A stretch of 64,000 bases of DNA from Cryptomeria japonica (taxonomy: Eukaryota; Streptophyta; Pinopsida; Cupressales; Cupressaceae), in assembly GCF_030272615.1 (NCBI RefSeq), contig NW_026729268.1, positions 15,001 through 79,000 of the forward strand, written 5' to 3'. Numbering within the stretch: position 1 is the stretch's first letter; each line of letters begins with the position of its first letter. Shown here in pieces: positions 1 to 8,820 of this stretch. The notes under the pieces are model-generated. The model did not search any database and was not told the origin of the DNA. It worked only from the letters and a program-made list of their open reading frames with translations. The translations under genes were made by a program, and so were the position numbers.

Positions 1-3000
1 TGCCAACCCCTTATCCCGCGACGCGTCCGACAAAGAGAACGTTCCAAGGCGGCAGAGGAGGTTACCAGCCGAAGGATGCAGTAGCAATAACAGGTATAGT
101 TCCGCGGCGGCCGAGAAGACTCACCGCATAGGAATCGGGATGCGAGGCGAGGGATGCGGCGGGAAGGCCCCGACGGCTAAACGGAAGAGGCTGCAGGGCC
201 GCCTCGGAATGGTCCAAGCATCGGATGCGATTGGGACGACTACCAGTGCCAACCCCTTATCCCGCGATGCGTCCGATACACAGATAGTTCCAAGGCGGCC
301 GAGGAGCCTCACCGCATATCAATCGGGGTGCGAGGCGAGGGATGGGGCGGGAAGGCCCCAACGGCTAGACGGAAGAGGCTTCAGGGCCACCTCGGAATGG
401 TCCAAGCATCGGACGCGCTTGGGGCGACTGCCAGTGCCAACCCCTTATCCCGCGATGCGTCCGATACACAGATGGTTCCAAGGCGGCCGAGGAGCCTCAC
501 CGCATAGCAATCGGGGGTGCGAGGCGAGGGATGGGGCGGGAAGGCCCCAACGGCTAGACGGAAGAGGCTTCAGGGCCGCCTAGGAATGGTCCAAGCATCG
601 GACACGCTTGGGGCGACTACCAGTGACAGCCCCCTATCCCGCGATGCGTCCGATACGAAGATGGTTCCAAGGCGGCCGAGGAGCCTCACCGCATAGCAAT
701 CGGGGTGCGAGGTGGGGGATGCGGCGAGATGGCCCCAACGGCTAGACGGAAGAGGCCACAGGGCCGCGTCGGAATAGTCCAAGCATCGGACGCGCTTGGG
801 GCGACTACCAGTGACAACCCCTTATCCCGCGATGCGTCCGATACGAAGATAGTTCCAAGGCGGCCGAGGAGCCTCACCGCATAGCAATCGGGGTGCGAGG
901 TGGGGGATGCGGCGAGATGGCCCCAACGGCTAGACGGAAGAGGCTGCAGGGCCGCCTCGGAATAGTCCAAGCATCGGACGCGCTTGGGGCCACTACCAGT
1001 GACAACCCCTTATCCCGCAATGCGTCCGATACGAAGATAGTTCCAAGGCGGCCGAAGAGCCTCACCGCATAGCAATCGGGGTGCGAGGTGGGGGATGCGG
1101 CGAGATGGCCCCAACGGCTAGACGGAAGAGGCCACAGGGCCGCCTCGGAATAGTCCAAGCATCGGACGCGCTTGGGGCGACTACCAGTGACAACCCCTTA
1201 TCCCGCGATGCGTCCGATACGAAGATAGTTCCCAGGCGGCCGAGGAGCCTCACCGCATAGCAATCGGGGTGCGAGGCGAGGGATGCGGCGAGATGGCCCC
1301 AAAGGCTAGACGGAAGAGGCTGCAGGGCTGCCTCGGAATAGTCCAAGCATCGGACGCGCTTGGGGCGACTACCACTGCCAACCCCTTATCCCGCGATGCG
1401 TCCGATACACAGATAGTTCCGAGGCGGCCGAGGAGGTGGGGGATGCAGCGAGATGGCCCCAACGGCTAGACGGAAGAGGCTGCAGGGCCGCCTCGGAATA
1501 GTCCAAGCATCGGACGCGCTTGGGGCGACTACCAGTGACAACCCCTTATCCCGCGATGCGTCCGATACACAGATAGTTCCGAGGCGGCCAAGGAGCCTCA
1601 CCGCATAGCAATCGTGGTGCGAGGTGGGGGATGCGGCGAGATGGCCCCAACGGCTAGACGGAAGAGGCTGCAGGGCCGCCTCGGAATGGTCCAAGCATCG
1701 GATGCGCTTGGGGCGACTACCACTGCCAACCCCTTATCCCGCGATGCGTCCGATACACAGATAGTTCCAAGGCGGCCGAGGAGCCTCACAGCATAGCAAT
1801 CAGGGTGCGAGGCGAGGGATGCGGCGAGAAAGCCCCAACGGCTAGAGGGAAGAGGCTTCAGGTCCGCCTCGGAATGGTCCAAGCATCGGACGCGCTTGGG
1901 GCGACTACCAGTGACAACCCCTTATCCCGCGACGCGTCCGATACACAGATAGTTCCAAGGCGGCCGAGGAGCCTCACCGCATAGCAATCGGGGTGCGAGG
2001 CGAGGGATGCGGCGAGAAGGACCCAACGGCTACACGGAAGAGGCTTCGGGGCCGCCTCGGAATGGTCCAAGCATCGGACGCGCTTGGGGCGACTACCAGT
2101 GACAACCCCTTATCCCGCGACGCGTCCGATACACAGATAGTTCCAAGGCGGCCGAGGAGCCTCACCGCATAGCAATCGGGGTGCGAGGCGAGGGATGCGG
2201 CGAGAAGGACCCAACGGCTACACGGAAGAGGCTTCGGGGCCGCCTCGGAATGGTCCAAGCATCGGACGCGCTTGGGGCGACTACCAGTGACAACCCCTTA
2301 TCCCGCGACGCGTCCGATACACAGATAGTTCCAAGGCGGCCGAGGAGCCTCACCGCATAGCAATCGGGGTGCGAGGCGAGGGATGCGGCGAGAAGGACCC
2401 AACGGCTAGACGGAAGAGGCTTCGGGTCCGCCTCGGAATGGTCCAAGCATCGGACGCGCTTGGGGCGACTACCAGTGACAACCCCTTATCCCGCGACGCG
2501 TCCGATACACAGATAGTTCCAAGGCGGCCGAGGAGCCTCACCGCATAGCAATCGGGGTGCGAGGCGAGGGATGCGGCGAGAAGGACCCAACGGCTAGACG
2601 GAAGAGGCTTCGGGTCCGCCTCGGAATGGTCCAAGCATCGGACGCGCTTGGGGCGACTACCAGTGACAACCCCTTATCCCGCGACGCGTCCGATACACAG
2701 ATAGTTCCAAGGCGGCCGAGGAGCCTCACCGCATAGCAATCGGGGTGCGAGGCGAGGGATGCGGCGAGAAGGACCCAACGGCTAGACGGAAGAGGCTTCG
2801 GGTCCGCCTCGGAATGGTCCAAGCATCGGACGCGCTTGGGGCGACTACCAGTGACAACCCCTTATCCCGCGACGCGTCCGATACACAGATAGTTCCGAGG
2901 CGGCCGAGGAGCCTCACCGCATAGCAATCGGGGTGCGAGGCGAAGGATGCGGCGAGAAGGACCCAACGGCTAGACGGAAGAGGCTTCGGGTCCGCCTCGG

Positions 3001-4060
3001 AATGGTCTAAGCATCGGACGCGCTTGGGGCGACTACCAGTGACAACCCCTTATCCCGCGACGCGTCCGATACACAGATAGTTCCAAGGCGGCCGAGGAGC
3101 CTCACCGCATAGCAATCGGGGTGCGAGGCGAGGGATGCGGCGAGAAGGACCCAACGGCTAGACGGAAGAGGCTTCAGGGCCGCCTCGGAATGGTCCAAGC
3201 ATCGAACGCGCTTGGGGCGACTACCAGTGACAACCCCTTATCCCGCGACGCGTCCGATACACAGATAGTTCCGAGGCGGCCGAGGAGCCTCACCGCATAG
3301 CAATCGGGGTGCGAGGCGAGGGATGCGGCGAGAAGGACCCAACGGCTAGACGGAAGAGGCTTCAGGGCCGCCTCGGAATGGTCCAAGCATCGGACGCGCT
3401 TGGGGCGACTACCAGTGACAACCCCTTATCCCGCGACGCGTCCGATACACAGATAGTTCCGAGGCGGCCGAGGAGCCTCACCGCATAGCAATCGGGGTGC
3501 GAGGCGAGGGATGCGGCGAGAAGGACCCAACGGCTAGACGGAAGAGGCTTCAGGGCCGCCTCGGAATGGTCCAAGCATCGGACGCGCTTGGGGCGACTAC
3601 CAATGACAACCCCTTATCCCGCGACGCGTCCGATACACAGATAGTTCCGAGGCGGCCGAGGAGCCTCACCGCATAGCAATCGGGGTGCGAGGCGAGGGAT
3701 GCGGCGAGAAGGACCCAACGGCTAGACGGAAGAGGCTTCAGGGCCGCCTCGGAATGGTCCAAGCATCGGACGCGCTTGGGGCGACTACCAGTGACAACCC
3801 CTTATCCCGCGACGCGTCCGATACACAGATAGTTCCGAGGCGGCCGAGGAGCCTCACCGCATAGCAATCGGGGTGCGAGGCGAGGGATGCGGCGAGAAGG
3901 ACCCAACGGCTAGACGGAAGAGGCTTCAGGGCCGCCTCGGAATGGTCCAAGCATCGGACGCGCTTGGGGCGACTACCGTTGCCAACCCCTTATCCCGCGA
4001 TGCGTCTGATACACAGATAGTTCCGAGGCGGCCGAGGAGCCTCACCGCATAGCAATCGGG
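1..4060. repeat. 188-bp tandem satellite, about 21.5 copies
   Basis: The conserved landmark CCTCACCGCATAGCAATCGG recurs near 306, 495, 684, 872, 1060, 1248, 1596, 1784 and then every 188 bp to 4040. The array runs off the left edge of the window. Copies from about 1970 to 4040 are nearly identical, while those before 1700 are more varied. For example, TACGAAG replaces TACACAG in several copies between 650 and 1230. One copy (around 1436) lacks 28 bp including the landmark, so 1248 to 1596 is 348 bp. Each monomer holds a two-part inverted repeat. Diverged relatives of the monomer continue to the right, between promoter-like boxes (4061-5445). I infer subrepeats of an rDNA external transcribed or intergenic spacer. 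A satellite unrelated to rDNA is the alternative. The period is close to a nucleosome repeat length. No coding potential is credible. Confidence 0.93.
3742..3845. repeat. Inverted repeat within the 188-bp monomer (representative copy)
   Basis: In this copy GGCCGCCTCGGAA (3742-3754) is the exact reverse complement of TTCCGAGGCGGCC (3833-3845). Inside it, ATCGGACGCG (3765-3774) is the exact reverse complement of CGCGTCCGAT (3813-3822). The two paired blocks are separated by 10 unpaired bases on each side (3755-3764 and 3823-3832), so the potential stem has a symmetric internal loop and a 38-base apical loop. The same arrangement is present in most copies of the array, sometimes with one mismatch (TTCCAAGG). 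It could fold as a hairpin in RNA or extrude as a cruciform. No function is known. Confidence 0.8.
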
Positions 4061-4421
4061 TTGCGAGGCAGATTATTGGGAAGGGAACCCCCTGGGATGC
4101 GGCTCAAGCAGTGCCCAAAGGGACTGGAATGCGGAATCACATCGAGAGACCCAAATGCTATACGAGGGCTCAAATCGAATTATCGATTTGGCCACGACAT
4201 GGACGCATCGGAACGACTACCTTTGCCGAACCACTCGCAATTGCATCCATACCGAAACCAATAGACATTTCCGTTAGAGCCCTCGCATAGCATTCGGGAA
4301 TCTCGCATGCCCCTCTAAATCGACCAATGCTGGCGCTCAATGAAAATCCGAGCGCTACCACCGTTCGAGCGCCAGCATTGGTCGAGTTAGAGGGGCACGG
4401 GGGAGAATGCTCCAGTCAACA
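4061..4421. repeat. Transition zone: diverged 188-bp-like sequence plus hairpin
   Basis: The exact 188-bp periodicity stops at 4060, but its signature elements recur in the same order in altered form. These are GACCCAAATGCTATACGAGG near 4148, ACGCATCGGAACGACTACC near 4203, and CCCTCGCATAGCATTCGGG near 4280. This stretch therefore appears to be an ancestral or degenerate relative of the satellite, ending at the first promoter-like box. It includes the strong inverted repeat 4310-4395. Nothing protein-coding is visible. Confidence 0.65.
4310..4395. repeat. 29-bp inverted repeat (hairpin), copy 1
   Basis: The left arm 4310-4338 and right arm 4367-4395 are complementary at 28 of 29 positions, separated by a 28-base loop. 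The core arms read CGACCAATGCTGGCGCTC and GAGCGCCAGCATTGGTCG. The hairpin lies just left of the promoter-like box at 4422-4436. It would therefore be about 27 to 112 nt into a leftward transcript if that box is a - strand promoter. Related hairpins occupy the same relative position next to the boxes at 4912 and 5353. Confidence 0.85.
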
Positions 4422-4436
4422 CCTCCCCTATATAAG
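4422..4436 (-). promoter_or_regulatory. Pol I-like core promoter / TATA box, copy 1
   Basis: The + strand reads CCTCCCCTATATAAG, giving CTTATATAGGGGAGG on the - strand. Plant RNA polymerase I start sites are known to centre on TATATAGGGG or close variants, so the - strand reading fits a 35S rDNA gene or spacer promoter. The + strand reading would instead be a Pol II TATA box (TATATAAG). The Pol I reading is favoured by multiplicity (13 copies), by the adjoining satellite and by linkage to 5S genes. This is the leftmost copy, nearest the 188-bp array, and so the best candidate for a principal start site. No transcript evidence is available. Confidence 0.45.
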
Positions 4437-4804
4437 TTATTTGTCCGATTCTCGCACAACCGTAGTCTGCCTCGTCGAATCAAACAACGGTCCCAGATTC
4501 CGACTTCCGTTCCGTAGAGACCCAAAAGCTAGATGGAGGCTCGCAAGAAAGAGAGTCGGCGCATAGCAATCGGGTTTCTCGAACGTTTAGGGACCGAGCT
4601 CACTTGCGGATAGGGCAAAATCCGCCAAGCAACCCAAAAGCTAGACGGGGGCTCGAATCGAATCGCCTAGGCGGCCACAACAACGACGTGTTGGATCGAC
4701 TACCAGTGCCAAACCATTCAGCAAGACTAGTCTGTGTCGAGGCCGGATAGAGATTCTCAGAGAGCGCCCGCATAGCATTTAGGAGACCTGCCGCGTCCCT
4801 CACA

Positions 4805-4875
4805 CTCGACAAATGGTGGTGCACGTTTATAAATCCGAGCGATCCCAACCCTTTCAAGCACCAACATCGGTCGAG
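4805..4875. repeat. Imperfect hairpin, copy 2
   Basis: Arms 4805-4822 and 4858-4875 pair at about 15 of 18 positions (CTCGACAAATGGTGGTGC against GCACCAACATCGGTCGAG). The position relative to the box at 4912 matches that of the first hairpin relative to the box at 4422. Confidence 0.6.
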
Positions 4876-4911
4876 ATAGAGGGGCACGGAGGGGGCTGCG
4901 TGAGACAACAC

Positions 4912-4926
4912 AGTCCCCTATATAAG
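4912..4926 (-). promoter_or_regulatory. Pol I-like core promoter, copy 2 (variant)
   Basis: The + strand reads AGTCCCCTATATAAG. The TATATAGGGG core on the - strand is intact, while the flanking GGAGG is changed to GGACT. It sits 490 bp from copy 1. Confidence 0.4.
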
Positions 4927-5245
4927 TTATTTGTCCGATTCTCACACATCCGAAGAATGGTCATCAAATCGGACAACAGCCCAAACTTCCGACTTCCGTC
5001 CCAGAAAGCCCAAGAGCTATCTAAAACGTTCATGGCCGGAACTCGATCGCGGCTATACCAGTCCGCCAAGCAACCCAAAAGCTAGACTGGAGCTCTAGTC
5101 GAATCACCTCTGTGGCCATTGCAAGGACGTGTTGGAGCGACTACCATTGCCGAACCATTCCGCAGGTCGAGTCCATACCAAGGCCGCATAGAGATTCACG
5201 ATGAGCTCCTGCATAGCAATCAGGAGACTTGCCGTGTCCATCACA

Positions 5246-5315
5246 ATCGATAAATCCTGGTGCAAGATTTTTGCATCCGAGCGCTCCAACCAGTCGAGCA
5301 CCAGCATCAATCGAC
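5246..5315. repeat. Imperfect hairpin, copy 3
   Basis: Arms 5246-5263 and 5298-5315 pair at about 14 of 18 positions. Relative to copy 1, a G-C pair in the stem (GGCGC with GCGCC) has become an A-T pair on both arms (GGTGC with GCACC). Pairing is therefore kept despite the change. Confidence 0.55.
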
Positions 5316-5352
5316 ATAAACGGGCACGGGGGGAGGATGCTCGAGAACACTA

Positions 5353-5367
5353 CCTCCCCTATATAAG
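5353..5367 (-). promoter_or_regulatory. Pol I-like core promoter, copy 3
   Basis: The canonical box CCTCCCCTATATAAG lies 441 bp from copy 2 and is followed by TTATTTGTCCGATTCTC, as in copies 1 and 2. Confidence 0.42.
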
Positions 5368-5445
5368 TTATTTGTCCGATTCTCAAGCAGCCGAAGTCTG
5401 GTCATCGAATCGGGTCAAAGACCACAACTTCCGACTTTACCCACA

Positions 5446-5802
5446 ATGCAAGTCATCGAATCGAACATCGGCCCCCGAGTCGGACTCCATGCGTATGTCA
5501 GGTCATCGGACCCAAATTCCGCCTTCCTGCGCATGGCGGGCCATCAATATCAACTCGGTCATCGGACCCAAACTCCGCCTTTTTGCGTATGGCACGCCTT
5601 CAAATCGGTCATCGGACCCAAATTCCGCCTTCCTGTGCATGGCGGGCCATCAACATCAACTCGGTCATCGGACCCAAATTCCGCCTTTCTGCGCATGGCA
5701 CGCCATCAACTCGGTCATCGGACCCAAATTCCGCCTTCCTGCGCATCGGCAGGTCATCGGACACAAATTCAGACCTCGCCAATATGCCTACGTATCGAAT
5801 CG
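5446..5802. repeat. 50/56-bp subrepeats (TCATCGGACCCAAATTCCG)
   Basis: The motif CATCGGACCCAAATTCCGCC starts at 5504, 5560, 5610, 5666 and 5716, then in altered form at 5755 and 5805. The spacings are 56, 50, 56, 50, 39 and 50. The alternation reflects presence or absence of a short CATCAAT/ACAT tract. The same phrase recurs inside the 311-bp repeats that follow. Confidence 0.85.
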
Positions 5803-5898
5803 GTCATCGGACCCAACTTCCGACTTCATCCATACTGTAGGGTCTTTGAGGTTGGCGCGGTGCGCTCAACCCAGGGAGTCGACCCATCGAAGCATACA

Positions 5899-5913
5899 CC
5901 TCCCCTATATAAG
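5899..5913 (-). promoter_or_regulatory. Pol I-like core promoter, copy 4
   Basis: The box CCTCCCCTATATAAG in the first 311-bp monomer is followed on + by CTATTTGTCCGATTCCCAC, a slightly different right flank from copies 1-3. Confidence 0.4.
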
Positions 5914-6209
5914 CTATTTGTCCGATTCCCACACCTGTGTAGTTTGCACCTCTGACCAGGACATCGACCCCAACTTCCGAACTCGACTGCAACGACGGCA
6001 CCAGCGCCTTGGTGCGCACCTTGCGACGCACAGTCCCAACATTCGCCTTCCTGCACATGGCAGGTCATCGGACCCAAATTCCGACCTCGCGAGTATGCCT
6101 ACATATCGAATCGGTCATCGGACCCAACTTCCGACTTCATCCATACCGTAGGGTCTTTGAGGTTGGCGCGGTGCGCTCAACCCGGGGAGTCGACCCAACG
6201 AAGCATACA

Positions 6210-6224
6210 CCTCCCCTATATAAG
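6210..6224 (-). promoter_or_regulatory. Pol I-like core promoter, copy 5
   Basis: Identical box in the second 311-bp monomer, 311 bp from copy 4. Confidence 0.4.
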
Positions 6225-6520
6225 CTATTTGTCCGATTCCCACACCTGTGTAGTTTGCACCTCCGATCAAGACATCGACCCCAACTTCCGAACTCGCCTC
6301 CAACGACCGAACCAGCGCCTTGGTGCGCACCTTGCAACGCACAGTGCCAACATTCGCCTTCCTGCACGTGGCAGGTCATCGGACCCAAATTCCGACCTCG
6401 CGAGTATGCCTACATATCGAATCGGTCATCGGACCCAACTTCCGACTTCATCCATACCGTAGGGTCTTTGAGGTTGGCGCGGTGCGCTCAACCCGGGGAG
6501 TCGACCCAACGAAGCATACA

Positions 6521-6535
6521 CCTCCCCTATATAAG
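6521..6535 (-). promoter_or_regulatory. Pol I-like core promoter, copy 6
   Basis: Identical box in the third 311-bp monomer, 311 bp from copy 5. Confidence 0.4.
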
Positions 6536-6831
6536 CTATTTGTCCGATTCCCACACCTGTGTAGCTTGCACCTCCGATCAGGACATCGACCCCAACTTCC
6601 GAACTCGACTAAAAAGACCGCACCAGCGCCTTGGTGTGCACCTTGCAACGCACAGTGTCAACATTCGCCTTCCTGCACATGGCAGGTCATCGGACCCAAA
6701 TTCCGACCTCATGAGCATACCTACTAATCGAATTGGTCATCGGACCCAACTTCCGACTTCATCCATACCGTAGGGTCTTTGAGGTTGGCGCGGTGCGCTC
6801 AACCTGGGGAGTCGACCCATCGAAGCATACA

Positions 6832-6846
6832 CCTCCCCTATATAAG
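6832..6846 (-). promoter_or_regulatory. Pol I-like core promoter, copy 7
   Basis: Identical box in the last, interrupted 311-bp monomer. It lies 311 bp from copy 6 and about 105 bp left of the 52-bp array. Confidence 0.4.
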
Positions 6847-6951
6847 CTATTTGTCCGATTCCGACACCTGTGTAGTTTGCACCTCCGCTCAGGACATCGA
6901 CCCCAACTTCCGAACTCGCCTGCAACGACCGAACCAGCGCCTTGGTGCGCA

Positions 6952-7573
6952 CCAAAAGTGCGCACTTTTGGAGGGCACTTTTGTGCGCTCCAAAGGTGCG
7001 CACTTTTGGAGGGCACTTTTCTGCGCTCCAAAGGTGCGCACTTTTGGAGGGCACTTTTTGGAGGGCACTTTTCTGCGCTCCAAAGGTGCGCACTTTTGGA
7101 GGGCACTTTTTGGAGGGCACTTTTCTGCGCTCCAAAGGTGCGCACTTTTGGAGGGCACTTTTTGGAGGGCACTTTTCTGCGCTCCAAAGGTGCGCACTTT
7201 TGGAGGGCACTTTTTGGAGGGCACTTTTCTGCGCTCCAAAGGTGCGCACTTTTGGAGGGCACTTTTTGGAGGGCACTTTTCTGCGCTCCAAAGGTGCGCA
7301 CTTTTGGAGGGCACTTTTCTGCGCTCCAAAGGTGCGCACTTTTGGAGGGCACTTTTTGGAGGGCACTTTTCTGCGCTCCAAAGGTGCGCACTTTTGGAGG
7401 GCACTTTTTGGAGGGCACTTTTCTGCGCTCCAAAGGTGCGCACTTTTGGAGGGCACTTTTTGGAGGGCACTTTTCTGCGCTCCAAAGGTGCGCACTTTTG
7501 GAGGGCACTTTTGTGCACTCCAAAGGTGCGCACTTTTGGAGGGCACTTTTCCTGTGCTCCAAAGGTGCACACC
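6952..7573. repeat. 52/38-bp GTGCGCACTTTTGGAGGGC tandem repeat
   Basis: GGTGCGCACTTTTGGAGGGC starts at 6995, 7033, 7085, 7137, 7189, 7241, 7293, 7331, 7383, 7435, 7487 and 7525, with a degenerate last copy near 7564. Spacing is either 52 or 38 bp. The difference is one extra 14-bp unit (TGGAGGGCACTTTT). The array opens with a perfect 20-bp palindrome at 6952-6971 (CCAAAAGTGC joined to GCACTTTTGG). All reading frames are open through it only because the period and composition avoid stops, so the long frames on both strands are not genes. Confidence 0.93.
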
Positions 7574-7700
7574 TAGGTGAGCACCTTCGACCACACCTTG
7601 TAGCACACCAAACTCTGACTTTCGACTTCATCCGCAATGCAGGGTCTTTGAGGTTGGCGCAATGCGCACAACCAGGGGAGTCGACCCATCAAACCCAACA

Positions 7701-7715
7701 CCTCCCCTATATAAG
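7701..7715 (-). promoter_or_regulatory. Pol I-like core promoter, copy 8
   Basis: First box to the right of the 52-bp array, 869 bp from copy 7. The flank reads CTATTTGTCTGATTCTCATAC. Confidence 0.38.
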
Positions 7716-7857
7716 CTATTTGTCTGATTCTCATACATGCGTAGCCTGCAGGAGCAATTAGGACATCGACCCCAACTTTCGGCTTCTAAACGAAAACAAG
7801 GTCTTTGAGGTTGGTGTAATGCGAACAACTAGGGGAGTCAACCCATCAAACCCAACA

Positions 7858-7872
7858 CCTCCCCTATATAAG
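7858..7872 (-). promoter_or_regulatory. Pol I-like core promoter, copy 9
   Basis: Identical box, 157 bp from copy 8, within the 157-bp repeat. Confidence 0.38.
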
Positions 7873-8014
7873 CTATTTGTCTGATTCTCATACATGTGTA
7901 GTCTACAGGAGCAATTAGGACATCGACCCCAACTTTTGACTTCTTAACGAAAACAAGGTCTTTGAGGTTGACGTAATGCGCACAACCAGGGGAGTCGACC
8001 CATCAAACCCAACA

Positions 8015-8029
8015 CCTCCCCTATATAAG
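8015..8029 (-). promoter_or_regulatory. Pol I-like core promoter, copy 10
   Basis: Identical box, 157 bp from copy 9. Confidence 0.38.
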
Positions 8030-8171
8030 CTATTTGTCCGATTCTCATACATGTGTAGCCTGCAGGAGCCATTAGGACATTGACCCCAACTTTTGACTTC
8101 TTAACGAAAACAAGGTCTTTGAGGTTGGCGTAATGCGCACAACCAAGGGAGTTGACCCATCAAACCCAACA

Positions 8172-8186
8172 CCTCCCCTATATAAG
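8172..8186 (-). promoter_or_regulatory. Pol I-like core promoter, copy 11
   Basis: Identical box, 157 bp from copy 10. Confidence 0.38.
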
Positions 8187-8391
8187 CTATTTGTCTGATT
8201 CTCATACATGTGTAGCCTGCAACAACGATTAGGACATCCACCCCAACTTCTGAATTCGTCTGCGTTGACCGCACCAAAGGTGCACGCCTTGGTGCTCACC
8301 AAAATCCGACTTCCGACTTCTTCTGCTATGCGGGGTCTTTGAGGTTGGCGCAGTGCGCACAACCAGGGGAGTCAACCCACCGAATGCAACA

Positions 8392-8406
8392 CCTCCCCTA
8401 TATAAG
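8392..8406 (-). promoter_or_regulatory. Pol I-like core promoter, copy 12
   Basis: Identical box, 220 bp from copy 11 because of the 63-bp insertion between them. Confidence 0.38.
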
Positions 8407-8548
8407 CTATTTGTCTGATTCTCATACATGCGTAGACTGCAGCAATGATTAGGACATCCACCCCAACTTTTGACTTCTTAAACAAGACAGGGTCTTTGAA
8501 GTTGGTGCAGTGCACACAACCAGGGGAGTCGACCCATCAAACGCAACA

Positions 8549-8564
8549 CCTCCCCTATATAAAG
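8549..8564 (-). promoter_or_regulatory. Pol I-like core promoter, copy 13 (one-base insertion)
   Basis: The box reads CCTCCCCTATATAAAG, with one extra A relative to the other twelve. The insertion lies on the side away from the GGGG. It is the rightmost copy and closest to the 5S array. Confidence 0.35.
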
Positions 8565-8604
8565 CTATTTGTCCGATTCTCATACGTGTAGTCTGCAGCA
8601 GCGA

Positions 8605-8820
8605 TTAGGACATCGACCCCAACTTCCGAATTCGTTTGCATTGACCGCACCAAAGGTGCACGCCTTGGTGTGCACCCTGGAGTGCACTTTGGTGCTCACC
8701 TCGGTGCACACTTTGGTGTGCACCTCGGTGTGCACCAAAGGTGCGCACCTTGGAGCGCACCAAAGGTGTACACTTTGGAGCGCACCACATAGGGTCTTTG
8801 AGAGGTTGGCGCAGTGCGCA
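8605..8820. repeat. GTGCAC/GGTGCGCACC palindrome-rich tract with a promoterless repeat remnant
   Basis: Short palindromes such as AAGGTGCGCACCTT (8738-8751), GGTGTGCACC and GGTGCACGCC follow one another every 10-20 bp. At about 8788-8822, a GGGTCTTTGAGAGGTTGGCG segment matches the start of the 157-bp repeat but passes directly into the G-rich minisatellite. That copy has lost its promoter-like box. Confidence 0.75.

Larger units (their letters stand above)
4437..5445. repeat. Composite promoter/spacer repeats, 490- and 441-bp spacing
   Basis: Two further cassettes follow the first box. Each contains a promoter-like box (4912, 5353), the downstream TTATTTGTCCGATTCTC tract, the phrase CAACCCAAAAGCTAGAC, a GACTACCA-TGCC-AACCATTC segment related to the 188-bp monomer, a GCATAGCA element and an imperfect hairpin. 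The cassettes are clearly diverged from each other, unlike the homogenised satellite to the left. No ORF here has coding character. Confidence 0.7.
5803..6951. repeat. 311-bp promoter-bearing tandem repeat, about 3.7 copies
   Basis: GTCATCGGACCCAACTTCCG starts at 5803, 6114, 6425 and 6736, exactly 311 bp apart. Each monomer contains GGGTCTTTGAGGTTGGCGCG, a GTCGACCCA element, one promoter-like box, CACACCTGTGTAG and a GCACCTTG tract. The last copy is interrupted by the 52-bp repeat array that begins at 6952. Confidence 0.92.
7574..8604. repeat. 157-bp promoter-bearing tandem repeat, about 6 copies
   Basis: The landmark GGTCTTTGAGGTTGG recurs near 7643, 7800, 7957, 8114, 8333 and 8491. Boxes lie at 7701, 7858, 8015, 8172, 8392 and 8549. 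The spacings are 157, 157, 157, 220 and 157. The 220-bp interval contains a 63-bp insertion with GTGCACGCCTTGGTGC (about 8278-8320) that recalls the neighbouring GTGCAC-rich sequence. The monomer is a shortened relative of the 311-bp repeat. Confidence 0.9.

Noticed and set aside
1-4060. CRISPR-like array (regular repeats).
   Set aside because: The whole 188-bp period is conserved with no variable spacers, and the context is eukaryotic rDNA-like.
6733-7761. Open frames of 200-340 codons on both strands through the 52-bp repeats.
   Set aside because: The frame stays open because of repeat composition. The product is a simple peptide repeat, and at least four frames are open over the same bases.
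5899-8564. Pol II promoters reading rightwards (TATATAAG) for + strand genes.
   Set aside because: No credible ORF, intron or poly(A) context lies downstream of any copy. The box is repeated 13 times in spacer DNA. It is kept as an alternative reading only.
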